A stretch of DNA of 64,000 bases from Telopea speciosissima (GCF_018873765.1 NC_057924.1:8680001-8744000), one strand, 5' to 3'; shown: positions 22,701-36,023, counted from the first letter of the stretch. Notes: generated by a model not told the origin, from the sequence alone. Numbers and translations are program-made.

Positions 22701-25419
22701 TCTTACAACAAGAAATCAGACATAAAAAAACCTAAGTATTTGAAATTGATGGATTAAGTTGATTGGAGAGAGTTGATGGGTGAAGTTGATTGGAGAGAGA
22801 GAGAGAGAGAGATAAGTCTTTCCTGAAATAGGATTTGAGCTTTAAACCAATGGATAAGATGGAGAAGAAAAGAAGATTAGTTTAAAGAGAAATAGTAGGA
22901 GCAAAGAAGGGGAAAAGAGTAATAGCTGTAGGAGGGGAATAGAGAAGTTAATGAGAGGGAGATACCAACTTAGAGCAAAAAGGATGAAGAGAGCTATTGT
23001 GGTTGAGAGAGAAATATCTTAACCAAGCCAATTCATTCCACTCATACCCTTATCACTCTCTTACTCCAAGGCCGTGTTTGGTAACACTCACTGAAAGTAA
23101 TTTTATTGTTTTCTAGCTCACAAAAGCAGATTGTAAGCAGAATTGCATTTGGCAAGCTGGTCTGTTTTTCTACTCGGAGAAAGTAGTTCTGGGTCAAAAA
23201 CTGCTCAGTGAGCACATTTGGCAGGGCAAAAATTTATTGCTTTTACTGTTTATGAACACTTCCGTCAAAAGAAAAAACACGACTTTATCCGGTCCCCACT
23301 CCCGACTCCCTCGCCCTCGATTCTGTCGCAACACCACCATCTCCTACAATGGTGCTTTCACCATATAACTAAAACACAGCCGAACATATCTGAACAAAGT
23401 AGAAGCTCAGGTCTGAAACCAGCGAAGGAAGGAGCTAGCAGCAGAGAGTCAACTCAGAAGCAACGAGAAGGAGAGCAGCGGTGATCAAACAAACAGAGAA
23501 GAATGCCAGAACGATGATGGGGTTCTGATCCTAAAAAGAACATTTAGATAAAAAATGAAGCTAGACATTCAGATCTGAAACGCAACAGAACACTCAAGAA
23601 AGCAGGAACGAAGCAAAGCCCCATTACTGAGAGAAATATGTAGGGAAGAAGAAGGAACCAGTTCCAAAACGAAGTAGAACACTCAAATCTGAAACGAAAC
23701 TGGAAACGCAGCAGGAATGATTAAGTTCATAAAAGAAGAACCAGGGAATCAAGAAAGAAAACATTTAAAAATAAAAATAATGTTACAGAAATATATAAAA
23801 CTCTCTTCAAGTGAATGAATAGGATTAAAGCATGGAACCAAAAAATAAGACCAAATAAATCTGCTTAAATCTCAATAAACGAATACAGAAATAATTTTCT
23901 CAGAAACTGAATGGAAGAAAATAAAGCAACCCGGGTTGAGTCTTACCATACCTTAAATTTCTGCTTATTGCCTTTATCCCTAAATTGTTAGTTCCTATAT
24001 TCCATTTAGACTCCATTTGTTCCAAGTAAAAACCCCGGAAAAGAAAAATTTTGAGGTTAAATTTGTTTGAAACATATACTGCCAGAAACAATGCAGCCAT
24101 GGTCTTGAAGACACCACTTCCTTCCATTGATTTCACATTTTGTTGGCAGTACACTGCCTATTCAGAAAATCTTAAGCATTTTAGTATTGAAATTAGAGTG
24201 TTTTGCTTCATGGTTTTGATAGTCTTGGAAAAGATATTCACTGGTACAAGGTAAATTGTTTTGCTACATTGAGAAATTCAAACTAGCCATCATGTATAAT
24301 CTCAATAACATGAGATCTCTTAAACCAACTTTCCTAAATTAAAAGTAGGAGTAAATAATGAGATAGCACTTTAATCTCTGATGTTTGTGGGGGACAGAAT
24401 CAATTTTCAAATAGCTTAATAATCATTAATAGATTTAGAGGATGGGAGACATGGGACCCTCTAATGAATGGAAACTTAGAGAAACTAATACAAAAGAAGA
24501 AAGAATAGAAATTCAAGAATAGAGTTACTGCTAAAACCTAGGTATTATAGAAAGCTACAACTCAAAATTAAACAAAATTGTTGAAATTTAAGGGTAGAAA
24601 ATGATGTTAAAGTGAATAGTAAATACCATTCAACATTAGCTTTAAATAAGCTCAAATAAATGTCTAAAACAAACCCAGAAAGAGGACTATAGAGCTATTG
24701 GTGGTTGGATCAGCAAAGGGTATCATCCACAGTGTTCATGTTGCTTTGAAATCATTCTTCTTAGATAAGACAGCTTATTGTGTGAGCCATCTTGTTGGAA
24801 AATGAGAGACCACTTCACATTGTGCTTCAAGAATTATCAATTCAAGAATTATCAATTCAAGCACCAGAGAGGGAGGGAAATCAAGAAATGGGATAAAAGT
24901 GATTCTCTTGTTAAGAGTCAAAGGCTGTAATCTGAAAGTATTTCTGAGACATTTCAGCTAAGGCAGGTGAGAATTTAAATGAACTGCAGAAGCACAAGGA
25001 CAGAACAGAGAAAAAGGGGCATGGTGGGATGTGGATGTGAATGTAGCAGCCCACGATTCATCATCATCGACTCCAAAATCAGTCAAATAGTGTTCACATT
25101 GAAGGACATGTGAACTCACTCTCCTCCCTAAATCTCAGAAAGAAACATTGAAAGGGAAAGAAGAGAACCCACCATTATCATCATAATCAATAGCCATTAC
25201 GCACATCTCCACTCAATTTCATACATGAATCCAAAATCCTTTTCAGGCCTAACAATCCAAAAAAGAAAAAGTTTTCAACTTTTCTCTTTTCGTTCTCTCT
25301 CTCTCAAGGATACAACAACAAAAGGTCAGTTTAAAAGGAAAAGAAGAATTAAAACTTCTAATTCCTCTCCTATTTTACCCTTTAATTCGATCCTTTTTAC
25401 ACCAAAATTGAGCAAAAGT
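19716..25419. other. Left internal part of the outer CACTA element; no recognisable gene
   Basis: AT-rich with short open frames only. A minus-strand stretch at about 20220-20060 reads DVQDYREEFEGLNIVQEYV then YYVNALRIERYIV before a stop; it looks like coding sequence but I cannot assign a family. Around 23070 the sequence GGCCGTGTTTGGTAAC resembles a hAT-type MITE end. A GA tract lies at 22794-22811. Nothing else is supported. Confidence 0.55.
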
Positions 25420-25845
25420 CACTACAAGAAATTGGTTCTACGACGGCGTTTTTAAACGTCGCTATAGATCCAAAAAGCGCAGCCGTATGATATGACGGCA
25501 TTTATACTTTGTGCCGCAGAAATGTCGGTGAAGGTACTGCCGTTTTTGTACAACGGCGTTTTTTGGGAGTGACTGTGTAGGTGCCTTTATCGCGGCGTTT
25601 TCTAATAAACGCCGTGGAAGATTTCCTACAACGACGTTTTTGGAAGTGCCGCGGTAGGCACTGAATTTCTAATTGTTGCGACATTTATAGTAAATGTCGG
25701 GATAAGTATACTAAATCGACATTTATAAAAGTGCCATCATAGACAACAACTTTTTAATATTGCGGCATTTGTCAATAAACGCCGGTAACTGGGGTCCTCG
25801 CTTTTTGTTTTTGCCGACGTTTATAAAAACGCCGCTAATATGGTT
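25420..25845. repeat. Left subterminal array of the inner CACTA element
   Basis: Repeated inverted units such as GACGGCGTTTTTAAACGTCG, with GGCATTT/AAATGCC variants. Confidence 0.88.
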
Positions 25846-28800
25846 TTTTTTTTTTACAAAAATAGCTTTTATAGCTAATCCATTAACCTGTTTCAAATAT
25901 AATAGATTCATCCTACCACCTATTTCATATATAATACACATTCATTCATATTAGTCTTTTCGATCACTTGTTTCATATAGAAGACATTAATCCCACAAAA
26001 TAATGGTTTTACTAATGACAAGATAAATTGAACTATGTAAATTATCCATTAAACATAAAATAAAAACAGTGTCTAAAGTACTAAGGTTCCGATACTGCAA
26101 AAAGAGGAGATCCCCTCCTACACAAAATCCATAGTTTTAAGGTTCAGATATTGCAAAAAGACAAAAGGTCCCCTCCTACACAAAATCCATAGTACCAAGG
26201 TTCCGATACTGTAAAAAGACACAAAGAGACCCCCTTCTATACAAAATTCATAACCCAATTAGCAAAGAAAATAATATCAATTCATGGATCTTTGAAGCCA
26301 CCAAAGTTATATTCCCAGTGAGGAAACCAAGCCCAAAAGTGAAATTCCAAGACCTGAACACCATCTCCATCCTACACAAAACCATCAAATAGCAATATAA
26401 ACTAATTAGTAAGACTAAAGGTGACAAGAGGTATGCACAAGTGCCAATAACAAAGTAAACAAAAAATTATGGGGACAGATAAACAATCCAATCAACCATC
26501 CTTCACTGGCTTGTATAAATAAAACCTCTTGACAGATCTTTACACTCAAGCCCACACTCAGCCTTGAATTGTGCAACTTTCCTAGATGTTCTTAACTGGC
26601 TAATTAATTACTACCTCCTGACTTGTCTATTTCAAACCACAGTTTGTTTCTTTCCTTGTGGTTTGCTCCTGAAGTGATTGAATAATGTTAATTATACTAT
26701 AAGATGGGAGATATGGCTTAATTGACTACAATTGAGCAATTTTAATTATTCTGTTAGAAGAACATTCCTTCCAACATATTTCAGCTATTGGATTGCTTTT
26801 TGAAGTCTATACTGATATAGGAGACATTTTTAAGCTTTACTTACCAACACTAATTGGTGCTTAACATAACAATTATAAGAAAATCTTTAAACCATATTCG
26901 TGATTTTTCTTTAATAGATATTGAAAAGGCTGCTGGAGTTTACTAAGTACCCGCTTGATAACCTTACTGGTTGGGGGCATAATAGGAGACTGTTAGTATC
27001 TCAATAACCAGGGGTAAGCTGGGCTGATTTCAAGGTCGAGCAGCCCTATGGTTTCAATGGAGTTAAGCAGCAGGATGGGTTAACAAGAAATGGTAGAAGA
27101 GATCTGAAGTGAATGGAGAAGAATACATATGAACTGAGGTCTAAAACCAAACTTTAAAACATAGCAATCACAGGCAACATAAATTACAATTGAATGACAT
27201 TTTTAATGACTGGAATAAGATTAAAATAAAATATATGAAAGTAGGAACAGCAGCCAAAACAAGGTATGAGCTCAGAAGTCATAGGGATTTTCTTTTTTCC
27301 TTTCCATCCAAGCAAACTTTTGCTTGCATATGGCAGGTCTAACAGAAGTAGCTTTTTTTGTAAGAAGTGTAAAATAAAGCTTGCTATGAGAAAAACCTGA
27401 AGAAGATTTAGAAGGGTTGTTTCAATAGAAGTAAATTCAGAGCATTAAATATGGAAGCCATTATCAAAAGTAGCAAAGCTTAAGGTGCCGACAACCTTAT
27501 AAGATAGCCAATATTTTACCATCATATGTATACCACCCAAGGGCAGTAGTACTTGGATATTATTACTTCCCTTCTTGGCCTACTTCATCAAGGAAAACCT
27601 GTATATATCTACTATAACTAATAAGATCACAAAATACTGTGGGTGGGTTGAAGAAGAAAGTTGCAAAATTAAATACAAGAAATGCCATGAAAATGCTCAA
27701 ATGCAAGTGTCAATACAAGGGTTATGCAAGTGTAAATATGATGGAATGAGGGATGCACCCTTACTGAAATGGAAAAGAAAAGTTCTTAAATGCATCAGGT
27801 TGTGTATTGTGAATAACCAAGCACATACCCCCCTTGCTGCCCTACACCTGAGCACACCCGCCCCTTGCTGCCCATTCTAATCGTTCCTTCTTGAATTAAA
27901 GCTTGTCTCAGGGAGAAGTAAGCATTAAAAAGTAGCATTACTTCCTATTGAAACCCTGGAATTGCTTACATAGAGACAAGAATCATGCATCAATCAAAAA
28001 ATGCTAAGAATACCCAAATGCCTAGCTATTTTAGATTCAATGAAAATCAAGGAAATAAATGCATTTACATACACATGCACACAAATACTAAAATACGAAG
28101 AGAAAGATGAACCGGAGGTCCAAAAAAACAAATCTAACACAGATCATACAATTTTTTCAAGATAAATCAGAAATAAATATTCTAATAATGCTCTTTGTTC
28201 TTCCTACTCTTTAATCTTCTGTTTCACCATGTTTCTGCCTTAGTTCTTCCTACTCTTTATTTTTTTTTTCTGGTTCAATAATGCTCTTTTCTTCTATTTG
28301 CATTACCATGGGTTGGACCGAGTTGATACGACTCTAAACCCCCCAGCCCAAAAGACCTGAAACTGTGGGAGATCATTCCCCTCCCAAAAAAGATTCAAAC
28401 CCATGATTCCTGGTCTTTACAAATCTCACTACTGTTGCATCTTTCCAACCTGCCATGTCTTGTGATTGTGTTGAACCAGTCCCAGTCGAAGCCTCTCCAT
28501 TCCTATCTATAAATGCTATTCCAGGTTTGAATCAACCCATTAGGTCTAGGCGATCCCATTGATTGATTTACAGACCATTTTAATTAGAAATTAGAGGGCT
28601 GCTATTGAAAGGAGAAGGGTGGGGCGGGATTGCTGGGGCGGGGGATTAAGGGAGTGGTTGGTTCCGTCGGGAGAAGGAGGAGGAGGAGAGAGAAGGATGT
28701 TGGGTTATTCATTTAACTTTTTTTACTCATGTGGGGGTTTGGTAAATTTTTTTAAATCAAGTAACTTATGAATGTAAAACATAATTTACTACTACTGATT

Positions 28801-29210
28801 TTGTAATTTTTTTTTTAATCTAGTAGATCTAGGAAATTCCCGCTTTTGATAATTAGCTTCTAAATATCATTTAATCTTAACTGGAACAAGTATGTGGTAG
28901 CCACTAACACACTCCTGCTGCTCAGATTGCCTGAACGAATCAGCTGAGTTGATTGGAAGCCAGAAGATAGCTTGGAAGTTGGGGAACTAAGACAGCTTGA
29001 AAGTTGTGGGGAACTTACCTGACGAATGGGCAATGACTCAGTCCTTGACTGTTTCAGAATTCTTGAAATATTTTGAACTCATGAAAGAGTAATAGGAATT
29101 AGTACCCCAAAAAAAAACAAATAGAGTAATAGGAATGAGGAGATGGGTCGAAGTCAAAGGTCTCATGAACTCTATCTATGGGTGTGCAGATAATGGACCT
29201 TAGCTTACTG
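25846..29210. other. Inner CACTA internal region; no recognisable gene
   Basis: AT-rich. A near-duplicated phrase around GGTTCCGATACTGCAAAAAG occurs three times between 26080 and 26220 (period about 60 bp). Short open frames (for example 27575-27880) match nothing I know. Confidence 0.55.
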
Positions 29211-29462
29211 CTATTGCACAACCTGAATCAAGCTTATCCCAGGGCTTTTTTGAGGTCCCCTGGCATATTCTCTTCCTCGTAACCTTTCAACGTCATCCCA
29301 CCGGCCAGCATTTGTGTATATGTTTGCTAACTGTACCTGAAGATCATCATTTTCAGGTCCTAACTTAATAAGTTGCTTCGGGGACAGCTCTGCAACTGCT
29401 GTGTCTCCTTGAACTGTTGCAGCCCCAAGCACTCTTCCTACAAGGCATGTCTGCCTACCCAT
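29211..29462 (-). pseudogene. PPR protein C-terminal (E-domain) fragment captured in the inner CACTA element
   Basis: The minus frame reads LGAATVQGDTAVAELSPKQL, then KLGPENDDLQVQLANIYTNA and GRWDDVERLRGREYARGPQK, then SPGISLIQV. This is the post-PPR E-motif layout of plant organelle RNA-editing or processing factors (normally ...LEPENxxxYVxLxNIYAxAGRWxDVxxLRxxMxxRGxKKxPGxSxIEV). Only about 80 residues exist, with no PPR array before them and an early stop, so it is a gene fragment carried by the transposon. Whether the promoter-less piece is transcribed is unknown. Confidence 0.85.
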
Positions 29463-29595
29463 AGTAGAGTTTTAATCCTTGCTGCCCTGCCTAGAAGGGG
29501 TGTCTAAAAGCTGTCCAAAATTTGAATCCTCGGAATTCTAGCTGCATTGCTGCTACTTGCTCTACTACTACTGTATTGGAATCTTATCATCTCTC

Positions 29596-29629
29596 TCATT
29601 CACTCACTCACTCACTCACTCACTCACTC
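29596..29629. repeat. (CTCA)n microsatellite
   Basis: About eight tandem CTCA units inside the inner CACTA element. Confidence 0.85.
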
Positions 29630-30384
29630 ATCAACTCGATCAGACTCAACTCAAGAAGATGTAATGGTTGCTGGCTTCTTGGTCTGTGACTCTCTAATAG
29701 TGTATGTATTATACATATATACTCGATCTGAAGCTCTCTCAATCATATCTATCGATCTCCAACATAACTTAATGTCAAAAACCCAGAAAACTTAATTGCA
29801 TCAAAGTATCAGTTCTAGTACTACAACATTAATATCTCACACATGAAAGGATATTTATATAGAAAAACCAGGTATATATAGGAGAATCCATATAAGGTTA
29901 CACCCTTCATGCATGAAAGATCTCCAAGGTTCAAGTTGATGAACAAATCCAATAAGGTCAAATTGGGATTTTTCATTTTCAATTGAGTTGCAAGCAAGTA
30001 GCAGCAATGCAACAGCCATGTAGTATCATCAATTCATCGTTACAAAGGAAAAAGAATAAAAAGAGAAGTATCTCTGTAGAAGAATTAGTAGCAGCCAGCA
30101 ACATCATCATTAGTCACTATAAATAAATAAAAAGTAGAGAAGAAGACTATCAAAAGAACCCAAATCAAATTCAAAACTTATCCATTCAACAGTTCAAATG
30201 AAACTCAAATCTTGACAGTACTGAAAGCTTACCTGTACAGATAGACGGTCAAAAAATAAGCCAACTTATGCAATGGCCTCAATTATCAGCTGTTCAAATG
30301 AATGGGTGAGCAAAATCAATATATATAGTACTTCAAATAAAAATTAAAATAAAAAACCAACAAAATTTTATAATTTTATAACTT

Positions 30385-31884
30385 ACATAAGTGAGTTGAA
30401 CTTTCCGAACTACCTCTACCCCGAAGTATTTGGGATAGATCCGCTACAACACGTTTCAAATCAACAATTTCTTCCTTCATCATTGCAAATTCTCTTTGTC
30501 TTTCTTATTTCTCCCGTTTTTCCTCAATATTTCTTTATGTAAGGCCAAGAGTACTCGGCTTTAAGCCTAGGCCTACACCGCGCACTCGGCCTGGAAGATC
30601 AACGCCAAATGCTTCCACGAAAAGATCATTTTGGACAACACTCATCTCTCTCATTTCTGGGGGCAATTCTTCCAATTTCTCGTCAAACTTATCCTACAAA
30701 CCAATGTATAACAGGTTAACAACGGACATTCCAATAGATACCCAAGAATATGCATAAAATTTATAAACATTATTAATCTTGACAAATACTTACTATGATA
30801 TCTGTTGTCACCTGATTTATGTAACTGCCATCTCTCCTTTGGTGGGTTTTCTTAAATACCTACACTCTAGTAGGATCTGCACCATCAGGGTGTTCAACTC
30901 ACTGAACAAGAAGATATGATGGTTAGATCAAATATAATCACATCCATTTATGATATTACCAAATGTTCATGAGATGTGCATAAGAAAATTACCATCTCGT
31001 GTGCTACTTGTGCGAAACCCTTCCGGCCAGTTGTATGAGACACTTGTTGGTTCTCTCTCCTATTTTTGTTAGCTATAGATTTTGCCTATCATATATCAAA
31101 CCCATCATTAAAATATGTGTCATGCTTAATTAAGTAAAATAAAATTAGGTCAATTCATTGTTTAAAAAATATATATATTACCTGTCAGTCCTCAGATGTC
31201 CACTTCCCTATGAGGTACGCCCATTGATCAGCTGGAATGTCTACGGGATTAGTAGGGCGGGGAGCATTATAAAAATTAGGATATTTTCTCTCTGTCTCTT
31301 TTTTCAGAGCTGCCTTGAAATCCCGCCATGAGTGGCTCATTCTCATGAAAATAACACGTTGGGCATCTTTCGAAACATTAAATTTTTCCTATTAAACAAA
31401 TTCAATTAGTACAAGTCTAAACCCAAATAAAAAATCAATACTTACCTATGAAATTAGGTTAATCTTATAGTGAAAATAAGATGGGATATCACCATACCTC
31501 AATTTTCTTCCACACATCTTCTTTATGATGATTCAGAACCTTTCTCCAGTCAAGATAGTTTAATGGTAGTAGGGTTGGGATCCTAGCAAGTAGTCCAGAG
31601 TATGTGGATGCCTCAGCTGCATTAGTGCCAACTACAATGTCATGCTTGTCTAATTCCAAATCTTTCTTAGTAGAGCTAGTCCTTTCATTGATAGAAAGGC
31701 CTCTTGTGCGCCCTCTCTTACGACCTACAATTAAAAAATGTGACGGTTTTAGTGACTAATGTGCTGTCCAATTAATGCAATCAGCCTAATTATTAAGTAT
31801 TCAAAACTAGAAACCGAATGTTGTACTTGTAGATGACGATGACAATGATGCATTAGGGTCCCCAGAACTCTGTTGCTCAGCCAT
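30385..31884 (-). pseudogene. TnpA-like transposase (Transposase_24, Ptta/En/Spm) gene with stops
   Basis: Exons that fit splice rules: 31884-31827 (MAEQQSSGDPNASLS), 31724-31498 (GRKRGRTRGLSIN ... WRKVLNHHKEDVWKKIE), 31388-31182 (EKFNVSKDAQRVIFMRMSHS ... DIPADQWAYLIGKWTSED), 31085-30993 (NRRENQQVSHTTGRKGFAQV), about 30900-30793 (EHPDGADPTRV ... RRDGSYINQVTTDI) and about 30691-30385 (VDLPGRVRGVGLGLKPSTLG and a coiled-coil tail). This is the layout of plant CACTA TnpA-type proteins, which bind the subterminal repeats. Four in-frame stops (the Trp after TSED, the position after DPTRV, and two after STLGLT) break it. It explains the parentage of the element but cannot drive transposition. Confidence 0.88.
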
Positions 31885-32450
31885 CACCTAAACATGCATT
31901 GGAACAAAATCACAATTATAGTAAGTATATGTGCTTGTCAAGTGCAAACTTAAAACAAATAAAGAGAAGTTAAGCACAATAAGCACCTTGCCATATGATG
32001 GTACCGTAACTTTCATAATAACCTATAAAAAGAGAAGGCCTAAAATCAATCATAAATTGACTATCAACACAAGAAATCAAATCAGAAGCAGCTTTGGAAA
32101 CTATCGAAATGTAGAATAACAGAACAACTCAGGCCTAAAACCTATGATAATTATAGCAATTAGAAAAAGGAAAATAAGACTCCATAAAAGACACCATTCT
32201 GGCATCACTATTTCATGCTTCTATATGCATGAACACTATTTTTTTTTTTTTTACATATATGCCCATCAAATGTGTTGGTTGTACAAGAGGATAGACGAAA
32301 TTTGGCTGAGAAACAAGCTGAATTTGAATTGATGAAATTTGAATTGTAGATACAACCAAAACTGATGTCTGGAGCTTTGTTCATCTCTTGTTTTATCTTT
32401 GCCTCTCTCTATCTCTTTCTCTCTCTCAAGTCTCAACACAACCTTTCAAG

Positions 32451-32592
32451 GAGCTTTTCTATAAGAATGAGAGCCTCCAACAGAGTCCTCTATTCATTGT
32501 AACCGAATCTTATGGAGGGAAATTTGCTGTTACTAATGGACTGCCAGATGTAAAAGCCATTGAAGCTGGAGAATTGAAGTTTAAACTTGGAG
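32451..32592 (+). pseudogene. Serine carboxypeptidase-like (SCPL51-type, peptidase S10) exon fragment
   Basis: The plus frame reads ELFYKNESLQQSPLFIVTES, then YGGKFAVTNGLPDVKAIEAG and ELKFKLGG. The ESYGG nucleophile elbow of S10 peptidases (usually GESYGG or AESYGG) is here TESYGG. The piece is bounded by an acceptor-like CAAG before 32451 and a G|GTAATTC donor after 32592, so it looks like one exon with its splice sites. No other carboxypeptidase exons (with the catalytic Asp and His) are nearby. It is on the strand opposite to the TnpA relic. A captured gene piece. Confidence 0.85.
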
Positions 32593-33109
32593 GTAATTCA
32601 AACTGAATCTTTTCTTAATATCAGAAAAGTTTAAACCCTTTAGGTCTCACCATCACCAAACTTTGTAATTCAACTAGGACTGTTTTGATCTAATTTTGTG
32701 TGTTTTTGGATATTGTCTTTAGGTCTCACCATTACACCTTGTAAGCTGCCATTACAATCCTAATTAGTCCATTTCAATTCCCTTTATTGTATGCATATAT
32801 GGGTGTTCTCCTCATACTTTCTATCTTCAGTTACTTGTAATGGATTACAGTGCAAAATTAAATTGTCCATTAACTCAAACTTTCCTTAAGCCCTAGCCAA
32901 CAACCATCATACCAAAACCTAACCCCCTAGTTTTACTGCAAACTGTACTTTTTACTTTAGTTTTAATCCTTTTCCCACCCAAACAATTACTTTTCCTTCT
33001 CCTAAATTTGCCCATCTAATTGCTATTCTGGTTATTTTAGGATTGTTTTTACTCTCAATGGATTAAAAAGCTGATTCTTTGTAGGACCATAGTTCTATAT
33101 GCGATGTGG

Positions 33110-33587
33110 GATGTCCAGTGGTTGTCAAGCATCAAATTGGTATGAAAACTTTAGTGCGTGACTTTCCTACATCACTCCTCCCCCTCATGTATTTCTAAAA
33201 CTAATTAAAATTTTAGTTTTGCATATAATTCAAAACATCAATGAAGCAAATACAAGGAGAAAGAACGGTAACGAAGAATAAGTAAACATAGAATAGAAGA
33301 GGAGGAATAATGAAGAAGGATAAGGGAAAGGAGGATGAAACACCTGTAGATGTCCAGTGGTTGTCAAGCATCAAATTGGTATGAAAACTTTAGTGCGTGA
33401 CTTTCCTACATCACTCCTCCCCCTCATGTATTTCTAAAACTAATTAAAATTTTAGTTTTGCATATAATTCAAAACATCAATGAAGCAAATACAAGGAGAA
33501 AGAACAGTAACGAAGAATAAGTAAACATAGAATAGAAGAGGAGGAATAATGAAGAAGGATAAGGGAAAGGAGGATGAAACACCTGTA
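33110..33587. repeat. 239-bp tandem duplication
   Basis: Units 33110-33348 and 33349-33587, each starting GATGTCCAGTGGTTGTCAAG and ending GAAACACCTGTA. They differ at about one position (GAACGGTAAC against GAACAGTAAC), so the duplication is recent. No gene inside. Confidence 0.95.
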
Positions 33588-35684
33588 ATGATGTAACGTG
33601 AGAAGAAAGGGGAAGAGAAGCAATCAGCTAACATGAATAGCATGATAGTAGCTCTCAGCAGCACATTAAGCCATAAAACTTTATTCAAATTCCAATCAAT
33701 TTTATGTCTCCATAACTGGTTACATATATAAGGAAAATAAAGAAAAGAAATCCTAAATGGTTTCTAAAACTGGAAGCAAAATTTATTCAAACACTATCTC
33801 TATGATTCTATCAACATTAATAAAATAATAAATGAAATTACAAAATTACCCAAAGAAATAAATTCCTATATCCTACATTTAACTGCATCAATGTCCCTCC
33901 TCCACAGATTTATTTACCATTATACCAAGATTATGTCTTCTTCTTGTTCAAGAACTTGGAACTTCCAACTAATTATGCAATTGCCACTACCTTTAAATTC
34001 GGAACTGTTTAGTGCTTGGGTGGGCCAATAGCGACACATAATCAGGATTTTGGAACTCAGGGTTCCATTAAAACCCCTTAAGAAACCAACCCTTGACCTT
34101 TCTAATACTTTCTATCAAAGGGAACCCTTTTAGCCCATTTTGAACATACTTCCAGCCCTAAAGAAAACTTAAGTAACCTACTAATCAGATCCACAGGTAA
34201 GGAACCTGGTCTCAAAGAACCTGCATGCCAAATTCCTTGGTTTTTACTCTTTAGCCTCCAATCCTTTGGCTATGTTTAGCTTCCCAGCAAGTGAAATTTA
34301 AGGAATACGAAGGCTCCATCTGTTGGGAAAAGTGAAGTGAAATAAAGAAAATCCTCAATTCTCCTTGTCATGTTTGGTTGTCTACCAAGCATATTGCCAA
34401 GGGAAGGGTCTCTCTCTCTCCCTCTCTCTCTCTCATCTACAAATACGATTAAGGCAATGAAAGGAACGATGGCGAGTAGCACTGGCGTTGGTCGACAAAA
34501 TTTTTGAACCATCGAAGTTTTGCACACCTTAAAATATAGGTGGGTGACAAGGAAAATCTTAGTCCCTAAATAAATCCCTGTCCCTAGACACAAGCAACCC
34601 AACATAGCCTTTGGGTCTCCAACAAACATCAGGAATTCTTCTAGGTCCTGTAATAACATATTATCAATAACAAGAGATCACCTCATAGCAAGGTGTGGGT
34701 GTCGATTCGGAAAATCCCCAAAAAATATACATGATTCTAGGACTAGGGGTATACAGAACTTTTAAAAAAAATTATACTTATTATTAGTTATCTTAATATT
34801 ATAAAATGTTATCAAACATATCAACTTTAAATGTAAAAAACAAAACTACGCCCCAAATAAAATATTACATTATCGACTCTTATTTCAAAACCATGGTTTG
34901 TAAAGAGGTATAATATGTTACCAAACGGTGGCTTATTGTTAAGGTCAACAGATTGGCCATGGATTCAGGGTCTAAAATGAATCCATATATAAACTATGAT
35001 CATATATGGTTTTATGATCTAGTATAAACACATGTTCATACATATATAAACTAGATAAGCAAATCCATAGATAAACACAGAATGAATCGAAGCAGAAACA
35101 GAGAGAGCGAGAGAGAAAGGAGAGTTTAAGATTAAAAAAAAAAAATTTAAAACAATAGAACTCAACTACAAAAACCCTAAACAAAAGAATATTGGACAAA
35201 AAACTTGAAATACTAACAACAGATCAAACACAAGAACTAATACTTTATGAGAAATCAAAACACGTAAGAAAAAAGCAGAGGAGAAGGGTTGAATGCGATC
35301 GAACCTTGTGGGACTTGCGAGAATTGGTATGGCTGATGAGAATCTCCAAAATCTTTTACTAATAGAATGCCTCCAATCTATTACGTACCTGGTGAAACAC
35401 CAGGCTACTGTCGAATTCACCAGCTCAACTAGCAATAGTTGCCGATTCACCATTTCTCTGTCGTTTGAAAGAGATTTCAGAGAGGTTTGACGGTTGAGAG
35501 AGGAAAAAGATTTGAGAGAACTGATCGACTCACCGCTGCTCTGGAGTTTGAAAATACTTTTGAGAGAACTTTGAGAGAGAGATGGAAAGAGTGGGGGAAA
35601 CGAAAAGGTTTTTGAGAGAGAGATGGAAATTAAGCGCGGGGAAGTGAAAACGAATTGGGGTTTTTTTTTTTTGGAAACCTATTA
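33588..35684. other. Inner CACTA right internal region; no recognisable gene
   Basis: AT-rich sequence, a CT microsatellite (about 34410-34434) and GA-rich stretches (35100-35120, 35460-35640). The frame 34276-34659 (minus) is hydrophobic but matches no family I know. Not supported as coding. Confidence 0.5.
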
Positions 35685-36023
35685 TTTTATACGGCGTTTA
35701 TTTATAAACGTCGTTGTATTGTGACATACAATGGCATTTTATTGAAAACGCCGTAATAAAAATATTAAATCATTATTAAATAGTAAGCTACAGTGGCGCT
35801 TGTTAGGGAAACGCCGCGAAAACTAATTTGTTTAACGGCGATTGTGTACAAACGTCGTTATATATTCATATATGACGACGTTTATACCTAAACGCCGTTA
35901 TACCTTTATATATCACGGCATTTTTAACAAAATGTCGGTATATCTTCATATGTGACGACATTTGTAGAAAATGCCGCAATAGCTCAACCCAAAGTGTCGT
36001 CGTTGCACCAATTTCTTGTAGTG
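35685..36023. repeat. Right subterminal array of the inner CACTA element
   Basis: ACGGCGTTTAT/AAACGTCGT-type inverted units up to the terminal inverted repeat. Confidence 0.88.

Larger units (their letters stand above)
25420..36023. mobile_element. Inner CACTA transposon nested in the outer element, 10.6 kb
   Basis: Ends share CACTACAAGAAATTGGT (left from 25420; reverse complement ends at 36023) and are flanked by an AGT target duplication (25417-25419 and 36024-36026). The end sequence differs from that of the outer element, so the pairing is unambiguous. Subterminal GGCGTTT-type arrays lie at 25420-25845 and 35685-36000. Contents: a decayed TnpA-like gene (minus), a PPR fragment (minus), a serine carboxypeptidase-like exon (plus) and a 239-bp tandem duplication. 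No TnpD is seen. Confidence 0.95.

Noticed and set aside
34276-34659. 127-residue hydrophobic frame as a membrane protein
   Set aside because: No family recognised, runs through a CT microsatellite, and has no start or splice context.
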